Notes: generated by a model from the letters alone, not told the origin. Shown: positions 52,187-61,548, numbered from the stretch's first letter. The stretch is DNA of 64,000 nucleotides from Streptomyces sp. 2131.1 (GCF_900105515.1 NZ_FNSY01000001.1:7118001-7182000), one strand, 5' to 3'. Made by a program: numbers and translations.

Positions 52187-54382
52187 CTACACCCGGCTCC
52201 ACGCCTGAGTGGCGTGGCCGAGCGCCGTCCAGAGCTGGACCAGTGATCCGTTGCCGGTCCGCGAACCGCTGACGTCGATAGCCAGACCATTGGAGCGGTT
52301 GATCACCGAACCGTCCAGCCTGAACCACCATTTCTGGCTGGAGCTGCCGTTGCACGGCCACAAGATGAGCTTGGTCCCCGCCGCAGTGCCGTCACCGGCC
52401 GCGGCGAGGCACTTGCCCGCGACGCGGAGTTCGCCCGCGCCGGTCTGCGTGATGGTCTGGTTCGCGTTGCCGTTGCAGTCCCAGATCTGCACCTGCACCC
52501 CCGTCGCACCGCCCGGCACGTCCAGGCATCGGCCCGAGAGGCCGCCCTTGAGCGAGAAGGGCGCATCCGTGGGCAGGGCCTCCCGCACCAGGCGCCATTC
52601 CTGGGAATCGTCCGCGGACGGGTCCGTAGCCGCATCGATGGCCGTCCGCACATCGACGGCCGCGTCCGCGGCCGCGCCGGTCATGTACAGACTGCTGTCC
52701 CCGGAGGCTCGGAGCTTGTAGTAGCCGTCGCTGGAGGCAACCAGTGTCCACTGTTTGTCGCCGGCGCCGTCGTCGACCCACTGCGCGAGCTCGGCGCCCG
52801 CGGTCGCGGTGCCGCCCCAGATGCCGGCCGCCCGGCCACCCGCCTTGTTCAGCAGCGTCACCCTGCCGCCCACGTCGGTGAGGTGCCACCGCTGGGTGTC
52901 GTCTGCCGGTGACACCGGCCCGGTGACCAGGTCGGGAACGTTGCCGGTGAGGATGGCATCCTGCGTCCTGCCGCCCCGCGGAGTCAGTGCCTGCCCGGTG
53001 CGGCGATTGACGAGCGTGTAGTAGGCGCCGTCCGAGTGCCCGAGGTCGACCTCCCCGTACCGGACGGGACCGATACTGCCGCCCGCCCACGACGCCTGGA
53101 GGATCAGCACCCGGCCGGTGCCCTCGACGTACTGGAGGCCGCGGCTGTATCCGGCGGGCACCGGCGTCTGGTACTCCTTCCAGGTGCCGCTGCTCCGGCC
53201 GGTCTCGTTCACCCAGACGTTCCCGCTGCCGTTCGCGTTGTAGACGATGCGCCCGTCGGGCAGCGCCGAAAGCACGGGGCTGCCGCCCGTCGCGAGCCCT
53301 CTGCCCCCGGACGAAACAGGCAGGGCACCGACAGCGTCGTCCTGGGCGGCGTGGAACCCCAGCGGGTCGTCCCCCAGCCGGTAGCGGACGGTCGACCCTC
53401 CGCCCCAGTACTCGTACGTCATGAGCCACTTGCCGTCCGTGGTCGGCACGACGGTGGTCATGCCGGGGCGTCCGCCGCCGATCAGGTTCTTGACGCCGGA
53501 CCACACGGTTTTGCCGGGTACGTCGACCACCGGGGTGCTCCAGGAGGCGGCCGTACCATCCCAGGTCCGGTGCGCCAGGATCTGGAGAGCGGGGTCCGGC
53601 GCGGTGTCGTTGTGCGGATCGAGAGCGGGCACACCGGTGGTGGTGTCGTAGCCGGTGTATTCGTTCTCGTCCGAGTAGTAGGCGATCAGCTTGCCGCCGC
53701 GGGCATACAGGTGAGGCTCCCAGACGGGGTCCTGCTGCTTGTTCGTGTTGGCGGCAGAGCGGCCCGTGCCGCCGTCGCCGCCCTGCCATCCGCCTGCCGC
53801 GATGATGTTCTCGAAGTTCCAGGTGGCGCCGTCGTCCGCGCTGGCATACAGGGCGAGCGAAACGTCCTTGCGGTCACCGTTGCCGGAGGGCTGCCAATCG
53901 GGGTCGGCGGCCTTGCGCTCCTTGTAGTAATAATCGTCGCCCGACACGACGCTCGCCAGCAGCAAGGTGCCGGCCTTCAGCTGCCCCACGTCGTGGGGCA
54001 GCACGTAGAGGTAGGGATTGGTCCAGTTGCTCGTGTACTTCGCGTACCGCGGGTCTGCGGACAAAGCGGCTGGTGCCTTCACGTCCGTGAGCTTCTGCCA
54101 CGTCGTGCCGTGGTCGTCGCTCTTGTACAGCGGCATCGTCTGCCCGACCGGATCGCCCTGGCTGTTCTCGAACGCCGCCACGATCCGGCCGCTCGGCAGC
54201 TGTGCCGACTTGGGGTAGAGCACGCAAGGGCGCTTGTTGCACGTCGGGCTCTGCGCCACGTACAGGTCGGAAGGGCTTGGCTGGTACGCCGCCGCGCTCG
54301 GTGCCAGGGCGAGAGTGAGCGCTACTCCCAATCCTGCCGTGGTCGCCACCGCGAACGTTTTCCTTATCGAGTCAGATATCAA
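52187..54382 (-). CDS. Secreted sialidase-fold (BNR) protein with ricin-type lectin tail
   Basis: A 731-residue exported protein. The TTG start has AAGGAG seven bases upstream; the signal peptide ends near APSAAA. Residues about 40-450 form a six-bladed BNR/sialidase-like propeller (YKSDDHGTTWQKL, YASADDGATWNF, VWEPHLYARGGKLIAYYSDE). This resembles GH93 exo-arabinanases more than true sialidases, but the reaction is not certain. The C-terminal 280 residues contain ricin B-type repeats (GLSGRCLDVPG, QIWDCNGNANQTI, LILWPCNGSSSQKW) that bind polysaccharide. It probably releases the sugar taken up by the ABC importer; two CGAAA-N3-TTTCG sites lie upstream. Confidence 0.8.
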   Translation of the reverse strand: MISDSIRKTFAVATTAGLGVALTLALAPSAAAYQPSPSDLYVAQSPTCNKRPCVLYPKSAQLPSGRIVAAFENSQGDPVGQTMPLYKSDDHGTTWQKLTDVKAPAALSADPRYAKYTSNWTNPYLYVLPHDVGQLKAGTLLLASVVSGDDYYYKERKAADPDWQPSGNGDRKDVSLALYASADDGATWNFENIIAAGGWQGGDGGTGRSAANTNKQQDPVWEPHLYARGGKLIAYYSDENEYTGYDTTTGVPALDPHNDTAPDPALQILAHRTWDGTAASWSTPVVDVPGKTVWSGVKNLIGGGRPGMTTVVPTTDGKWLMTYEYWGGGSTVRYRLGDDPLGFHAAQDDAVGALPVSSGGRGLATGGSPVLSALPDGRIVYNANGSGNVWVNETGRSSGTWKEYQTPVPAGYSRGLQYVEGTGRVLILQASWAGGSIGPVRYGEVDLGHSDGAYYTLVNRRTGQALTPRGGRTQDAILTGNVPDLVTGPVSPADDTQRWHLTDVGGRVTLLNKAGGRAAGIWGGTATAGAELAQWVDDGAGDKQWTLVASSDGYYKLRASGDSSLYMTGAAADAAVDVRTAIDAATDPSADDSQEWRLVREALPTDAPFSLKGGLSGRCLDVPGGATGVQVQIWDCNGNANQTITQTGAGELRVAGKCLAAAGDGTAAGTKLILWPCNGSSSQKWWFRLDGSVINRSNGLAIDVSGSRTGNGSLVQLWTALGHATQAWSRV

Positions 54383-54567
54383 CTGCGGCTCCTTCTAGCA
54401 TGCGCGTGCCGGCGCCTGTCGTCGTGGCGGTCTGGGTGCACGCGGGTATCGCCTCGCGGCTTAAGGGGTGTCACCACGGCGCGCGGAAGAGGCGATGAGC
54501 CTCCGATGCGTGCGCTGGTTGGTGGCAAGTATCGGGACGGGACATCGCCATGTCACCGGTAACCTCA

Positions 54568-54580
54568 CGAAAGCCTTTCG
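54568..54580. promoter_or_regulatory. Operator CGAAAGCCTTTCG (BNR gene, site 3)
   Basis: Third copy of the CGAAA-N3-TTTCG palindrome, 186 bp upstream of the secreted BNR protein. The surrounding 54,383-54,906 holds no supported gene. Confidence 0.65.
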
Positions 54581-54710
54581 GACCTCTGGTGCGCCGGGGA
54601 ATTGACACTGGACGACGGCGCACGTCCACCATTACGGCGCATACTCGGACTCGGACTCCGGACGCGCCGAGAGCCGCTCCCGGGGAGAATGCGGCGTGGA
54701 GATGGCTGGG

Positions 54711-54723
54711 CGAAACCCTTTCG
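54711..54723. promoter_or_regulatory. Operator CGAAACCCTTTCG (BNR gene, site 4)
   Basis: Fourth copy, 131 bp beyond site 3. Paired sites occur at both ends of the regulon. Confidence 0.65.
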
Positions 54724-54906
54724 GGACGGCGATCCCGAGCCCCTTCCGACGGTCCGTCCTATGGGCCGGCCCTCCACCCCCCACCGCGTTCATATTCAAT
54801 GCGACGAGCAGCGGTCGCCGGCCCCAGCGGCTGAGCTCCCATAGCGGCGCCACCCGTCCACCCCTCCCTCCTCGGTTCGGGCCCCCAGTGCTGCGCCTCG
54901 GGCCGT

Positions 54907-55198
54907 CTATGACGCCGGTACCAGCGACCACTGCTGGTCCGCGGCCCCCGGTGTCGTTCCACTGGACCACCTGCGCGCCATCCGCAGTGGAGGGGGAGTC
55001 GACACCGAGTACCTTGCCGCAGCGGCGGTTGAGGAGCTTGTAGTACGAGCCGGTGGGCACGAGCGACCACTGCAGGCGTAGCTGCCGTCCTCGGACCGTT
55101 GCACCGCCGCGGCACCCCGGGGGGTGCTCGCCGCGTAGACACCGAGATTCAGCGCGCGGTTGTGGGCCCAGAACAGCGAGCGCAGCCCCAACACTGTT
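54907..55198 (-). pseudogene. Ricin-type lectin domain remnant
   Basis: One frame gives PTGSYYKLLNRRCGKVLGVDSPSTADGAQVVQWND; after a shift the other ends ADQQWSLVPAS. This is one ricin B-like repeat (QxW motif). Further upstream LGVYAASTPRGAAAVQ may be part of the same lost hydrolase. Truncated and frameshifted. Confidence 0.6.
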
Positions 55199-55800
55199 TG
55201 GGGGCCTTCCTCAACTGGGCCATGCAGATCCGCCATTGGCGATGCTTACTCTCCATTCCCGTGATGAAGGCCACCCGACGCGCCGCGCTCAGTGAAGACG
55301 AGCGCTTGGACTCCCTCGGCTGGCTGCTGACCGACCCGGACACGCCGAAGAAGCTCCGCGTCGCCGGCGTCACCGTTCTCCTCTACGCGGAACCCCTCAC
55401 CGGATCGTCCGGCTCTACGTCGACGACGTGGTCCACGGCGGCGAACCAGTCCTCCTCCGGCTCGGGGAACCGGCCCCACCTGTCCCCGTCCCGGCCGCTT
55501 CCTGCCGCGGACTACATCGCCGACCGCGAGTACATGAACACAGCCACCAACCAGGCATCCCCCTGGCCGTTTCCCGACCGCCGGGCGGGTCAGCCCTTCC
55601 ACCCCGATGACCTGTCCGCGTCCCTCATCGAGATCGGTGTTCCAGTGACTGCCGCTCGCGGCGCCGCCATCCGTCAACAACCCCTTGAGATGCCCGTTCC
55701 CCTGGTCGCGGACGCTCTCGGCTACCACGATAAGACCGGCACCCGCCTACTCAACGAGACCGACGGGACCTGGAGACGATACCCCGTTGGAGATCACACA
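55199..55800 (+). pseudogene. Integrase-like gene, frameshifted
   Basis: Pieces FLNWAMQIRHWRCLLSIP, LSEDERLDSLGWLLTDPDTPKKLRVAGVTVLLYAEPLT, then in a second frame RIVRLYVDDVVHGGEPVLLRLG, then back to AARGAAIRQQPLEMPVPLVADALGYHDKTGTRLL. Together they match the family at 3-1061 with at least two indels. Inactive relic; 55,801-56,155 holds nothing else I can support. Confidence 0.65.
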
Positions 55801-56155
55801 CGGTCACCAGAAGGCTGGGTTCCTCGGGGAACTGGCGACAGCGGAATAGGAGAGCCCAGCAGTACCGAGGCCGCTGTACGCCCGGCTTCTGCGCGCGAGG
55901 TGTCGTGGGCGAAGCGAGAGGCTGGAAGTGCCGAGTGTCAGCCATTTCCGGTGTCACTCATGTCGCCGGTCGGGCGGCTGCGGCCGGTCGTGGCGCAAGT
56001 TTCGGGCTCTCCGGTATGGAAGAACGACAGGAGTGCAAGAATTTTCGCCTGCTTAAACCGCGTCTGAACTGCTGATTAGTATGATTCTTCGATGGTTGGC
56101 TGAAAACTCTTGCTGAAAGTTGCACAAGGTCTCCGAGTGCGGCAAGGATCCGGGC

Positions 56156-56488
56156 ATGGCATACCTCATGAAGCACAGATTGCGCCCCATCGCTCTCACC
56201 GCCACCGCTGCGGCAGGTCTCGTCATGACCCTGACCGCGGCCCCGTCCGCCGTGGCGGACACCGGGACGTTCGCGCCGGCATGTGTGGAGTCCTTCCAGA
56301 GCTGGCGCTACACCGACGTCCACAACACCTGTAACGACACGGTCTCCGTCACAGTTGAGTACACGAACAACCAATGGGCCCCGTGCCGCGTGCTCCAACC
56401 CGGCGAGTGGGCGACCTTCGCCGGCTACGGAACGGACGGCAATTACGTCACCGGGCTGCGAACCTGCGACCCCATCAGCGGCGCCTGA
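56156..56488 (+). CDS. Secreted alpha-amylase inhibitor, tendamistat family
   Basis: A 110-residue exported protein (MAYLMKHRLRPIALTATAAAG..., signal ending near SAVA). The mature part of about 75 residues follows tendamistat closely: PACVESFQSWRYTDVHNTC, then TVEYTNNQWAPCRVLQPGEW and GLRTC. The four Cys match the two disulfides of that family. The Trp-Arg-Tyr triplet, which enters the active site of animal alpha-amylases, is intact. AAGGA precedes the ATG. It stands alone among mobile-element remnants, suggesting acquisition by transfer. Confidence 0.88.
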   Translation: MAYLMKHRLRPIALTATAAAGLVMTLTAAPSAVADTGTFAPACVESFQSWRYTDVHNTCNDTVSVTVEYTNNQWAPCRVLQPGEWATFAGYGTDGNYVTGLRTCDPISGA

Positions 56489-56794
56489 GTTGTAGCACTT
56501 CGCAGGCGAATCGGTACGCCGCGGGGTCGGACGCCGGGTGGCGGCACATCGGGCACTGATGCGAGAGCATCCATCGAGCCTTGGAGTCCACGGCCTGTGG
56601 CCAGCATTTACGTGGCCGACGGAGTCGGTTCCCCACCGCGCCGACCGCAGACGGACAACTCTCCGCCGGTGACGGGGGCTGGGCGGAGAGCCGCGGCCGA
56701 GACGCTCCGAGCGGAGCTTGACGCGCCGCCGGCCGCGAGCGGCACGCGACTGAGCGTGGTCTCACGAGGTCCGCGCGGGAGAAGCCCAAGGCGT
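56489..56794. other. Stretch without recognised gene
   Basis: Between the inhibitor gene and the IS3-type relic only short unrecognised frames are present; possibly degraded IS sequence. Confidence 0.35.
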
Positions 56795-56985
56795 TCGCGC
56801 CGCGGAGCCTGGCGAGGGCCCGACTCGACGCCTTCAGATGGCTGAACCGCTACAACACCCGACGCCGACACTCCCGCCTCGGACAGCGATCACCGATCGC
56901 CTTCAAGAACGTCTTCCACCGCACCCCAACTACGCTGGCCCAAGCCCCATAACCCGTGTTCAGAATTCAGGGTCAAGGCCCCTGG
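56795..56985 (+). pseudogene. IS3-family orfB C-terminal relic with right end
   Basis: The frame ARLDAFRWLNRYNTRRRHSRLG, then QRSPIAFKNVFHRTP, matches the end of IS3-family transposases. It stops at a TAA near 56952, followed by CCGTGTTCAG and GGGTCAAGGCCCC, typical of the right inverted repeat. The rest of the element is missing. Confidence 0.65.
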
Positions 56986-57010
56986 CCGACACGAGTGAGC
57001 TTGGTCGCGA

Positions 57011-57034
57011 ACCCGTCTACCAGGAGCTTCGGCA
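57011..57034 (+). repeat. 24-bp direct repeat, copy 1
   Basis: Identical to 61835-61858, with weaker similarity for about 30 bp upstream. In both places the plus frame reads PVYQELR and the minus frame MPKLLVDG. It is probably a remnant of the same lost gene or element. Confidence 0.55.
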
Positions 57035-57654
57035 ATTCGTACGGCCCGCCGACCGCCTGTCCACCGTCAGGCCGGAAATGGCTCCAGCTCCCCATCCGGC
57101 CAACCCCACCCACCACCCGCGTGGCCCTCGCTGGCGACCTTCCGTCCGCGGTACTCGGCCAGATGCTCGGCCTCTGCTGATGCGCCGGCCCGCAGCCACC
57201 GCGTTGTCGGCCTCGGTTAGCAGGTCGCGCGTGGAGATCCGGGCGGGGCCGACCGGCGTGCGACGCGTTCACGAGTGGTCGCCCCCGAGGGGGGCAATAG
57301 CGCGTCCGTGTCCAGGGCCTCCGGCAGAAGGCGCTGAAGAACGCGCTCTCGCCATTCCCGGAGAGATCGGGGAGGCTATGGGTCTGGAGGCCGATGAGTT
57401 CGAGCAGGTACGCGCGACACTGCGCCGTCTGACCACGAATGTCACCCGGCACACTCTCTCCCGGCGCTGACGCCCCGCGCCTGCTTGCGCAGGACCCGGG
57501 CACAGCCATCGAGAACCAGGAGCTGGATCGGATGTGGGCCTTGCTGGACCGTGCCATCGCCTGATGCGGCACGTGCGGGTGTCCTGCGGGCGACGCCGGC
57601 CTCGCTCGCCGGACCGTCGCAGCGCCGTCCGGTCGGAATTGGAAATAGGGGTTG
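57035..57654. other. Degraded stretch
   Basis: No intact gene. A frame ending at 57470 (GEIGEAMGLEADEFEQVRATLRRLTTN) has the helical look of a regulator tail, but I cannot assign a family. Confidence 0.35.
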
Positions 57655-58380
57655 ATGCAGACCGACTCCGCGATGCACGAGTGGCGGATCGAACCCCGGG
57701 AGTACGCCCGGCAGGAGGCCAGGCGCGGCAAGAGGCACGCCTACTCAAGCCTTGACCCGGTGCGCACCGCGCTGATCGTGATCGACATGGTGCCGTTCTT
57801 CGTCGAGGCGAGCCCGTACTTGCGCGGCATCGTGCCGAACATCGGCCGCCTCGCCGACGCGCTGCGCACCGTCGGTGGGCTGGTCGCCTGGGTGCTGCCG
57901 GCGAACGTGGCACCGCTCGCGAGGGTGAGCGGCGAGTTCTACGGACCGGTCGTCAGCCAGACGTTCGCGGCGACCGGCGATGAGGGGCCTCCACGTTCGC
58001 GTGTGTGGCACCCCTTCGACGTCCGCCCGGACGACCTGGTGGTGGAAAAGACCGCGTACAGCGCCTTCTTCCCCGGCCGCTGCGTGCGGCCGGAACTGCT
58101 GACGGAACGCGAGATCGACACCGTCGTCATCACCGGCGCGCTCACGATCGTCTGCTGCGAGTCCTCGGCCCGGGACGCGGCCACCACTGGCCTGCGCGTG
58201 CTGATGGTGGCCGACGCGAATGCGGCCCGGCGCGACCAGGACCATAACGCCACCCTGCACACGATCTACCGGTCGTTCGGCGACGTCCGGACCACGAACG
58301 AGGTCCTGGACCTGATCGGCCGGCCGATCGTCCTCGACAGCCGCGACGCCGCACACGGTGTGTGCGAGACGAGCACCTGA
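57655..58380 (+). CDS. Isochorismatase-family cysteine hydrolase
   Basis: A 241-residue alpha/beta protein with the family triad: Asp in TALIVIDMVPFF, Lys in LVVEKTAYSAFF and Cys in GALTIVCCESSARDAATTG. Members hydrolyse isochorismate, nicotinamide, N-carbamoyl compounds or related amides; no neighbour indicates which. AGGGG precedes the ATG. It is intact within otherwise degraded DNA. Confidence 0.85.
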   Translation: MQTDSAMHEWRIEPREYARQEARRGKRHAYSSLDPVRTALIVIDMVPFFVEASPYLRGIVPNIGRLADALRTVGGLVAWVLPANVAPLARVSGEFYGPVVSQTFAATGDEGPPRSRVWHPFDVRPDDLVVEKTAYSAFFPGRCVRPELLTEREIDTVVITGALTIVCCESSARDAATTGLRVLMVADANAARRDQDHNATLHTIYRSFGDVRTTNEVLDLIGRPIVLDSRDAAHGVCETST

Positions 58381-58706
58381 CGGCCGCTGCTACGGGGGCC
58401 AGCTTTGGTTCAGGCTGCTCAGTACCAGTGCGCTCGCCTGGAATAGGGCAGGGAAGGACGCCCTGCTGCCACTGAGGAGAGCCCATGTGCAGTGGTCACC
58501 GCTGCAGCATGACGCGCAGCGAGACCCGGTGCTGCCGTTCTCGTGAACAAGCCAGAAGCGGGGTGGGCTCTGGTCCAACTTCTGGGAAGCCGTGTCAGCA
58601 GGTCAGGCGCCCACCTCGGGGCAAGCCATTGACCTGCCAGTTCTCAGGGATCGCCGGCTCCTGACACCGGAGATCGGTTCGACGTCACAGAAGCTGTGCC
58701 AGAACC
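58381..58706. other. Stretch without recognised gene
   Basis: Nothing supported on either strand. Confidence 0.35.
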
Positions 58707-58745
58707 GCGGGGTGGTCGAGGAGGGAACGTCCTCGACCACCCCGC
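58707..58745 (-). terminator. Perfect 16-bp terminator hairpin
   Basis: GCGGGGTGGTCGAGGA (58707-58722) pairs completely with 58730-58745 across a 7-base loop, 12 bp after the stop of the small unknown gene. Confidence 0.85.
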
Positions 58746-58756
58746 CGGTCGGGCAG

Positions 58757-59146
58757 TTACACGCTCTCGCCGCTACTCTTGTCCACCGTCCGGGCTGCGA
58801 GCGCACGGAACGCCCCCTGGACCGTGCCCAGGGCTATCTGGGAGGTGAGGCCGGCACTGTCGGAGCTGGGCGGCTGAGGAACGGGCGCCGGGGTGGGCAG
58901 CTGGACGCGCGGAGAAACATTATCCCGGGTCATGGTGCTTCCTTGGACGAGGAGATGAAGAGGTCCGGACACCTGCGTGGTGTCGTCCGCGGGGGTGTAC
59001 GCCGCGCGGTCGGCGGTCCTGCTCCGGCTCTCGTGAGCACGTCCCTGCAGTCCGGCTTCAGCCGTCGCCCAGGGTGGCGGTGTTGACACATCCACCGTAG
59101 CGCTGGTGGGCGGAGTCGTTGCCCCCGTTGCCTGCTTGATAGCCAT
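58757..59146 (-). CDS. Small Pro/Thr-rich protein of unknown function
   Basis: A 129-residue frame beginning MAIKQATGATTPPTSATVDV behind a perfect GGAGGAAG ribosome site, ending in a helix-prone stretch (LTSQIALGTVQGAFRALAART) and followed by a strong terminator, so it looks like a real single-gene unit. An internal ATG (58933) with its own GGAAG site would give a 58-residue form (MTRDNVSPRVQLPTPAPVPQ...). There are no Cys, no signal peptide and no known domain. A peptide precursor is conceivable but no modification enzymes are nearby. Confidence 0.5.
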   Translation of the reverse strand: MAIKQATGATTPPTSATVDVSTPPPWATAEAGLQGRAHESRSRTADRAAYTPADDTTQVSGPLHLLVQGSTMTRDNVSPRVQLPTPAPVPQPPSSDSAGLTSQIALGTVQGAFRALAARTVDKSSGESV

Positions 59147-59799
59147 GAGGGCTTCCTCCACGAGTGGTCGGTCTGCGGGCGGGACGGGCTCGGATACCGC
59201 TGTCTCGGTCCGGCAGGATCAGCGTCTTCACCCCATAGGCGCCAAGGCCGGTAACTGGACAGCAGAGAACAGCCAGAAATTTCCGAGGCATGACGAAGCC
59301 CGTCTCGCCCGGTCTTTGTCAGGCAGGGGTAAGAGGGTCAGATACCTCTGACTGCTCGCCCTCCGGCGCAAGCCAAATCCTCCCGGCGCACACCACCGCG
59401 CGACGGGGCCGCACAGACCAGGCGCGAGGGTCCACCTACTGCACCAACTGCTACGCCGCCCACTCCAGCCCGAGATCGGCGAGGGCGGCGAGCCGGCCTT
59501 CGATCCGCCGGTCGCGCCCACTCATGTGGCTGCTCAGGAACACCCCGAGTCGCACGGACATCCCGTCCGCCAGGCCCTCAACATGCTGCCATCCGACGAT
59601 GGCCTTCCCTTCCCGCGCGATGTGTGCCCCACGGCCTCACGCCCAGCTGGGGCCCTGCAGCGCCAGAAGCGGTCCAAGTCACACGGTGTGCTGTCCCCAC
59701 CCCTTGCCAGCCGTCCAACGCAGCCCTCGCGGAGAAGCCGCCGCCCACCATCGCGTGGTGGTCAGCGGTCGCGCTCTCCGAACCCCCCTTCGCGAAGAG
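59147..59799. other. Stretch without recognised gene
   Basis: Includes the probable promoter of the small unknown gene and a palindrome GTCAGA-tacc-TCTGAC (59337-59352). No coding region can be supported. Confidence 0.35.
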
Positions 59800-59904
59800 C
59801 GGTTGCCTTCCCCGTGCGTCCGGTGTTCGTGTAGGAGATGGCGAGGTTGTGGCGGGCGGTGAGGGTGTTGGGGTGGTCGGGTCCGAGGAGGCGTTCGGAA
59901 TCGG
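59800..59904 (-). pseudogene. TPR-protein remnant
   Basis: The minus strand reads LADSERLLGPDHPNTLTARHNLAISYTNTGRTG, a textbook tetratricopeptide unit of actinobacterial NB-ARC/TPR proteins. Only one repeat survives, cut at the border of the following IS element. Confidence 0.65.
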
Positions 59905-59945
59905 CTAGGCCGTTTCGTTTGGATCACCTGATCGTTGGTCTGGAC

Positions 59946-60844
59946 GTGCCGTTGACTGACGTGCAGTGGGCGCGAATCGAGCCGTTGTTGCCAGACCGGA
60001 CGCCGCAGCGGGGTTGCCGGTGGCGGGATCACCGTGAGGTGATCGATGCGATTGCCTGGAAGTTCCAGACCGGATCGCAGTGGGTCCACCTGCCCGAGAA
60101 GTACGGGAACTGGAGGGGCGCCTACAACAGGCTGCGGATGTGGGCCATCGACGGCACCTGGGAGCGGGTGTTCACCGCACTCATCGCGCAGGCCGATGCC
60201 GAGGAAGACCTCAGGTGGGCCGTCTCGGTCGACTCCACTGTCGTGCGCGCGCACCAGCACGCAGCCGGGGCCCGCAAAAAGGGGCCCCGGCCGGCGAGCC
60301 CGATGACAATGCCATCGGCCGGTCTCGTGGTGGACTGACCACGAAGATCCACCTCGCCTCTGATGCTCACTGTCGGCCACTGACCTTCGTGCTCACCGCC
60401 GGACAGGCCGGTTACGTGCCCGTCTTCGCTCACGTCATGGCCCGCCTCTGCGTCCCTCGTCAACGAGGACGTCCCCGTACCAGGCCGGACGTGGTCCTGG
60501 CCGATAAGGCGTACTCTTCACGCGCGATCCGCGAGCACCTGTGCAAGCGCAAAATCCGGGAGGTCATCCCCGTTCCGGCCGATCAACGCGGCCACCGGCT
60601 GCGGCGCGGCAGCCAGGGCGGTAGGCCACCCGCCTTCGACCGTGAGGCGTACAAGCAGCGCAACACCGTCGAACGCTGCATCAACCGCTTGAAGCAGTGG
60701 CGGGGCATAGCCACCCGCTACGAGAAGACCGCAACCATCTACCTGGCCGGACTCTACATCGCTGGCATCTTTCTTTGGTCTGCCAGGCCAACGGCTCAGG
60801 AGCAGGAGCGAAGCGCATCGTCCCAGGCGCCAGGGCTGCGATAG
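59946..60844 (+). CDS. IS5-family transposase, two frames
   Basis: The first frame (59946-60338) has LTDVQWARIEPLLPD, GSQWVHLPEKYGNWRGAYNRLRMWAIDGTWERVF and the first Asp (AVSVDSTVVRAHQHAAG). The second continues with GLTTKIHLASDAHCRPLTFVLTAGQ, DVVLADKAYSSRAIREHL (second Asp) and RNTVERCINRLKQWRGIATRYEK (Glu). The shift lies in the A/G-rich run near 60275-60300, where relatives use programmed frameshifting. All catalytic residues remain. The tail overlaps the passenger gene end. Confidence 0.8.
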
Positions 60845-61548
60845 TGGTTCTTGTGCCCGGCGGCAAGTACGTGGCGCAGTTCGGCAAGGTGCTGGGTGTT
60901 TGTGGGGAGATCCAGCTGACCGAGGAAGGTCAGTGCGACAGCCGGCTCCAGGTCGCCGTAGACGTCGTGGAAGCTCGCCAGGAGGCCGCGGAAGACGGCC
61001 GAGTGCAGGGCAGGAAGTCGCATGGCGGTGCGGTACGTCAGCTCCTTCACCGTCCAGCGCACCGGGCCCGAACACTCCAGAACCCGACGGGCTCGGCGGA
61101 GCAGGGCCTTCGATTGCTCGGCCACTATCCGGTCGATGTCGTTGCCGAGAACCTCGGCGAAGGCGGTCGCGGAAGTGGCGTGGTCCTCGAACCAGTCCAC
61201 CCACAGCGAGTAGGTGACGGCCTCAGAGTCCCGGTCCGCCTCCAGTCGCTGACGGTAGCCGTCCCACATCACGTCGGCCGGCAGGGGACCCTCCGCACCC
61301 TCGTTCGCGAACCGGATCTCGCGCGTGACCCAGTACTCGTCGAGGAGGTCCAGCAGCCCGAAAGCCAACCTCACCTGGTCGGCTGCATCCAGGTCTTCGG
61401 CGAACACATCACCGGCCCAGGAGTGCGCTACCTCGTTGGCGGTGAGCAACGCGTCCGGCTTCTCGTCGCTCACCCACCCGTCGCGCACATGGCTGACACC
61501 CTGATCGGCCAGCCAACGCCGCGCTGCCTCCTCGGCTTGCATCTCCAC
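60796..61548 (-). CDS. Passenger protein of unknown function
   Basis: A 250-residue soluble, acidic, mostly helical protein (MEMQAEEAARRWLADQGVSHVRDGWVSDEK..., later LAFGLLDLLDEYWVTREIRF and LVLECSGPVRWTVKELTY-like segments). It lies inside the IS5 inverted repeats, opposite to the transposase. No motif is recognised. Intact coding and strong codon bias argue it is maintained. GTG start. Confidence 0.65.
   Translation of the reverse strand: MEMQAEEAARRWLADQGVSHVRDGWVSDEKPDALLTANEVAHSWAGDVFAEDLDAADQVRLAFGLLDLLDEYWVTREIRFANEGAEGPLPADVMWDGYRQRLEADRDSEAVTYSLWVDWFEDHATSATAFAEVLGNDIDRIVAEQSKALLRRARRVLECSGPVRWTVKELTYRTAMRLPALHSAVFRGLLASFHDVYGDLEPAVALTFLGQLDLPTNTQHLAELRHVLAAGHKNHYRSPGAWDDALRSCS

Noticed and set aside
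52187..54382. True sialidase
   Set aside because: The propeller and BNR-like Asp-box turns fit, but the arginine triad of sialidases could not be identified, and the regulon context suggests plant polysaccharide.
59058..59291. 77-codon minus frame with CVNTATLGDG tail (RiPP-like look)
   Set aside because: It overlaps the start of the 58757-59146 gene in another frame, lacks a ribosome site and has no modification enzymes nearby.
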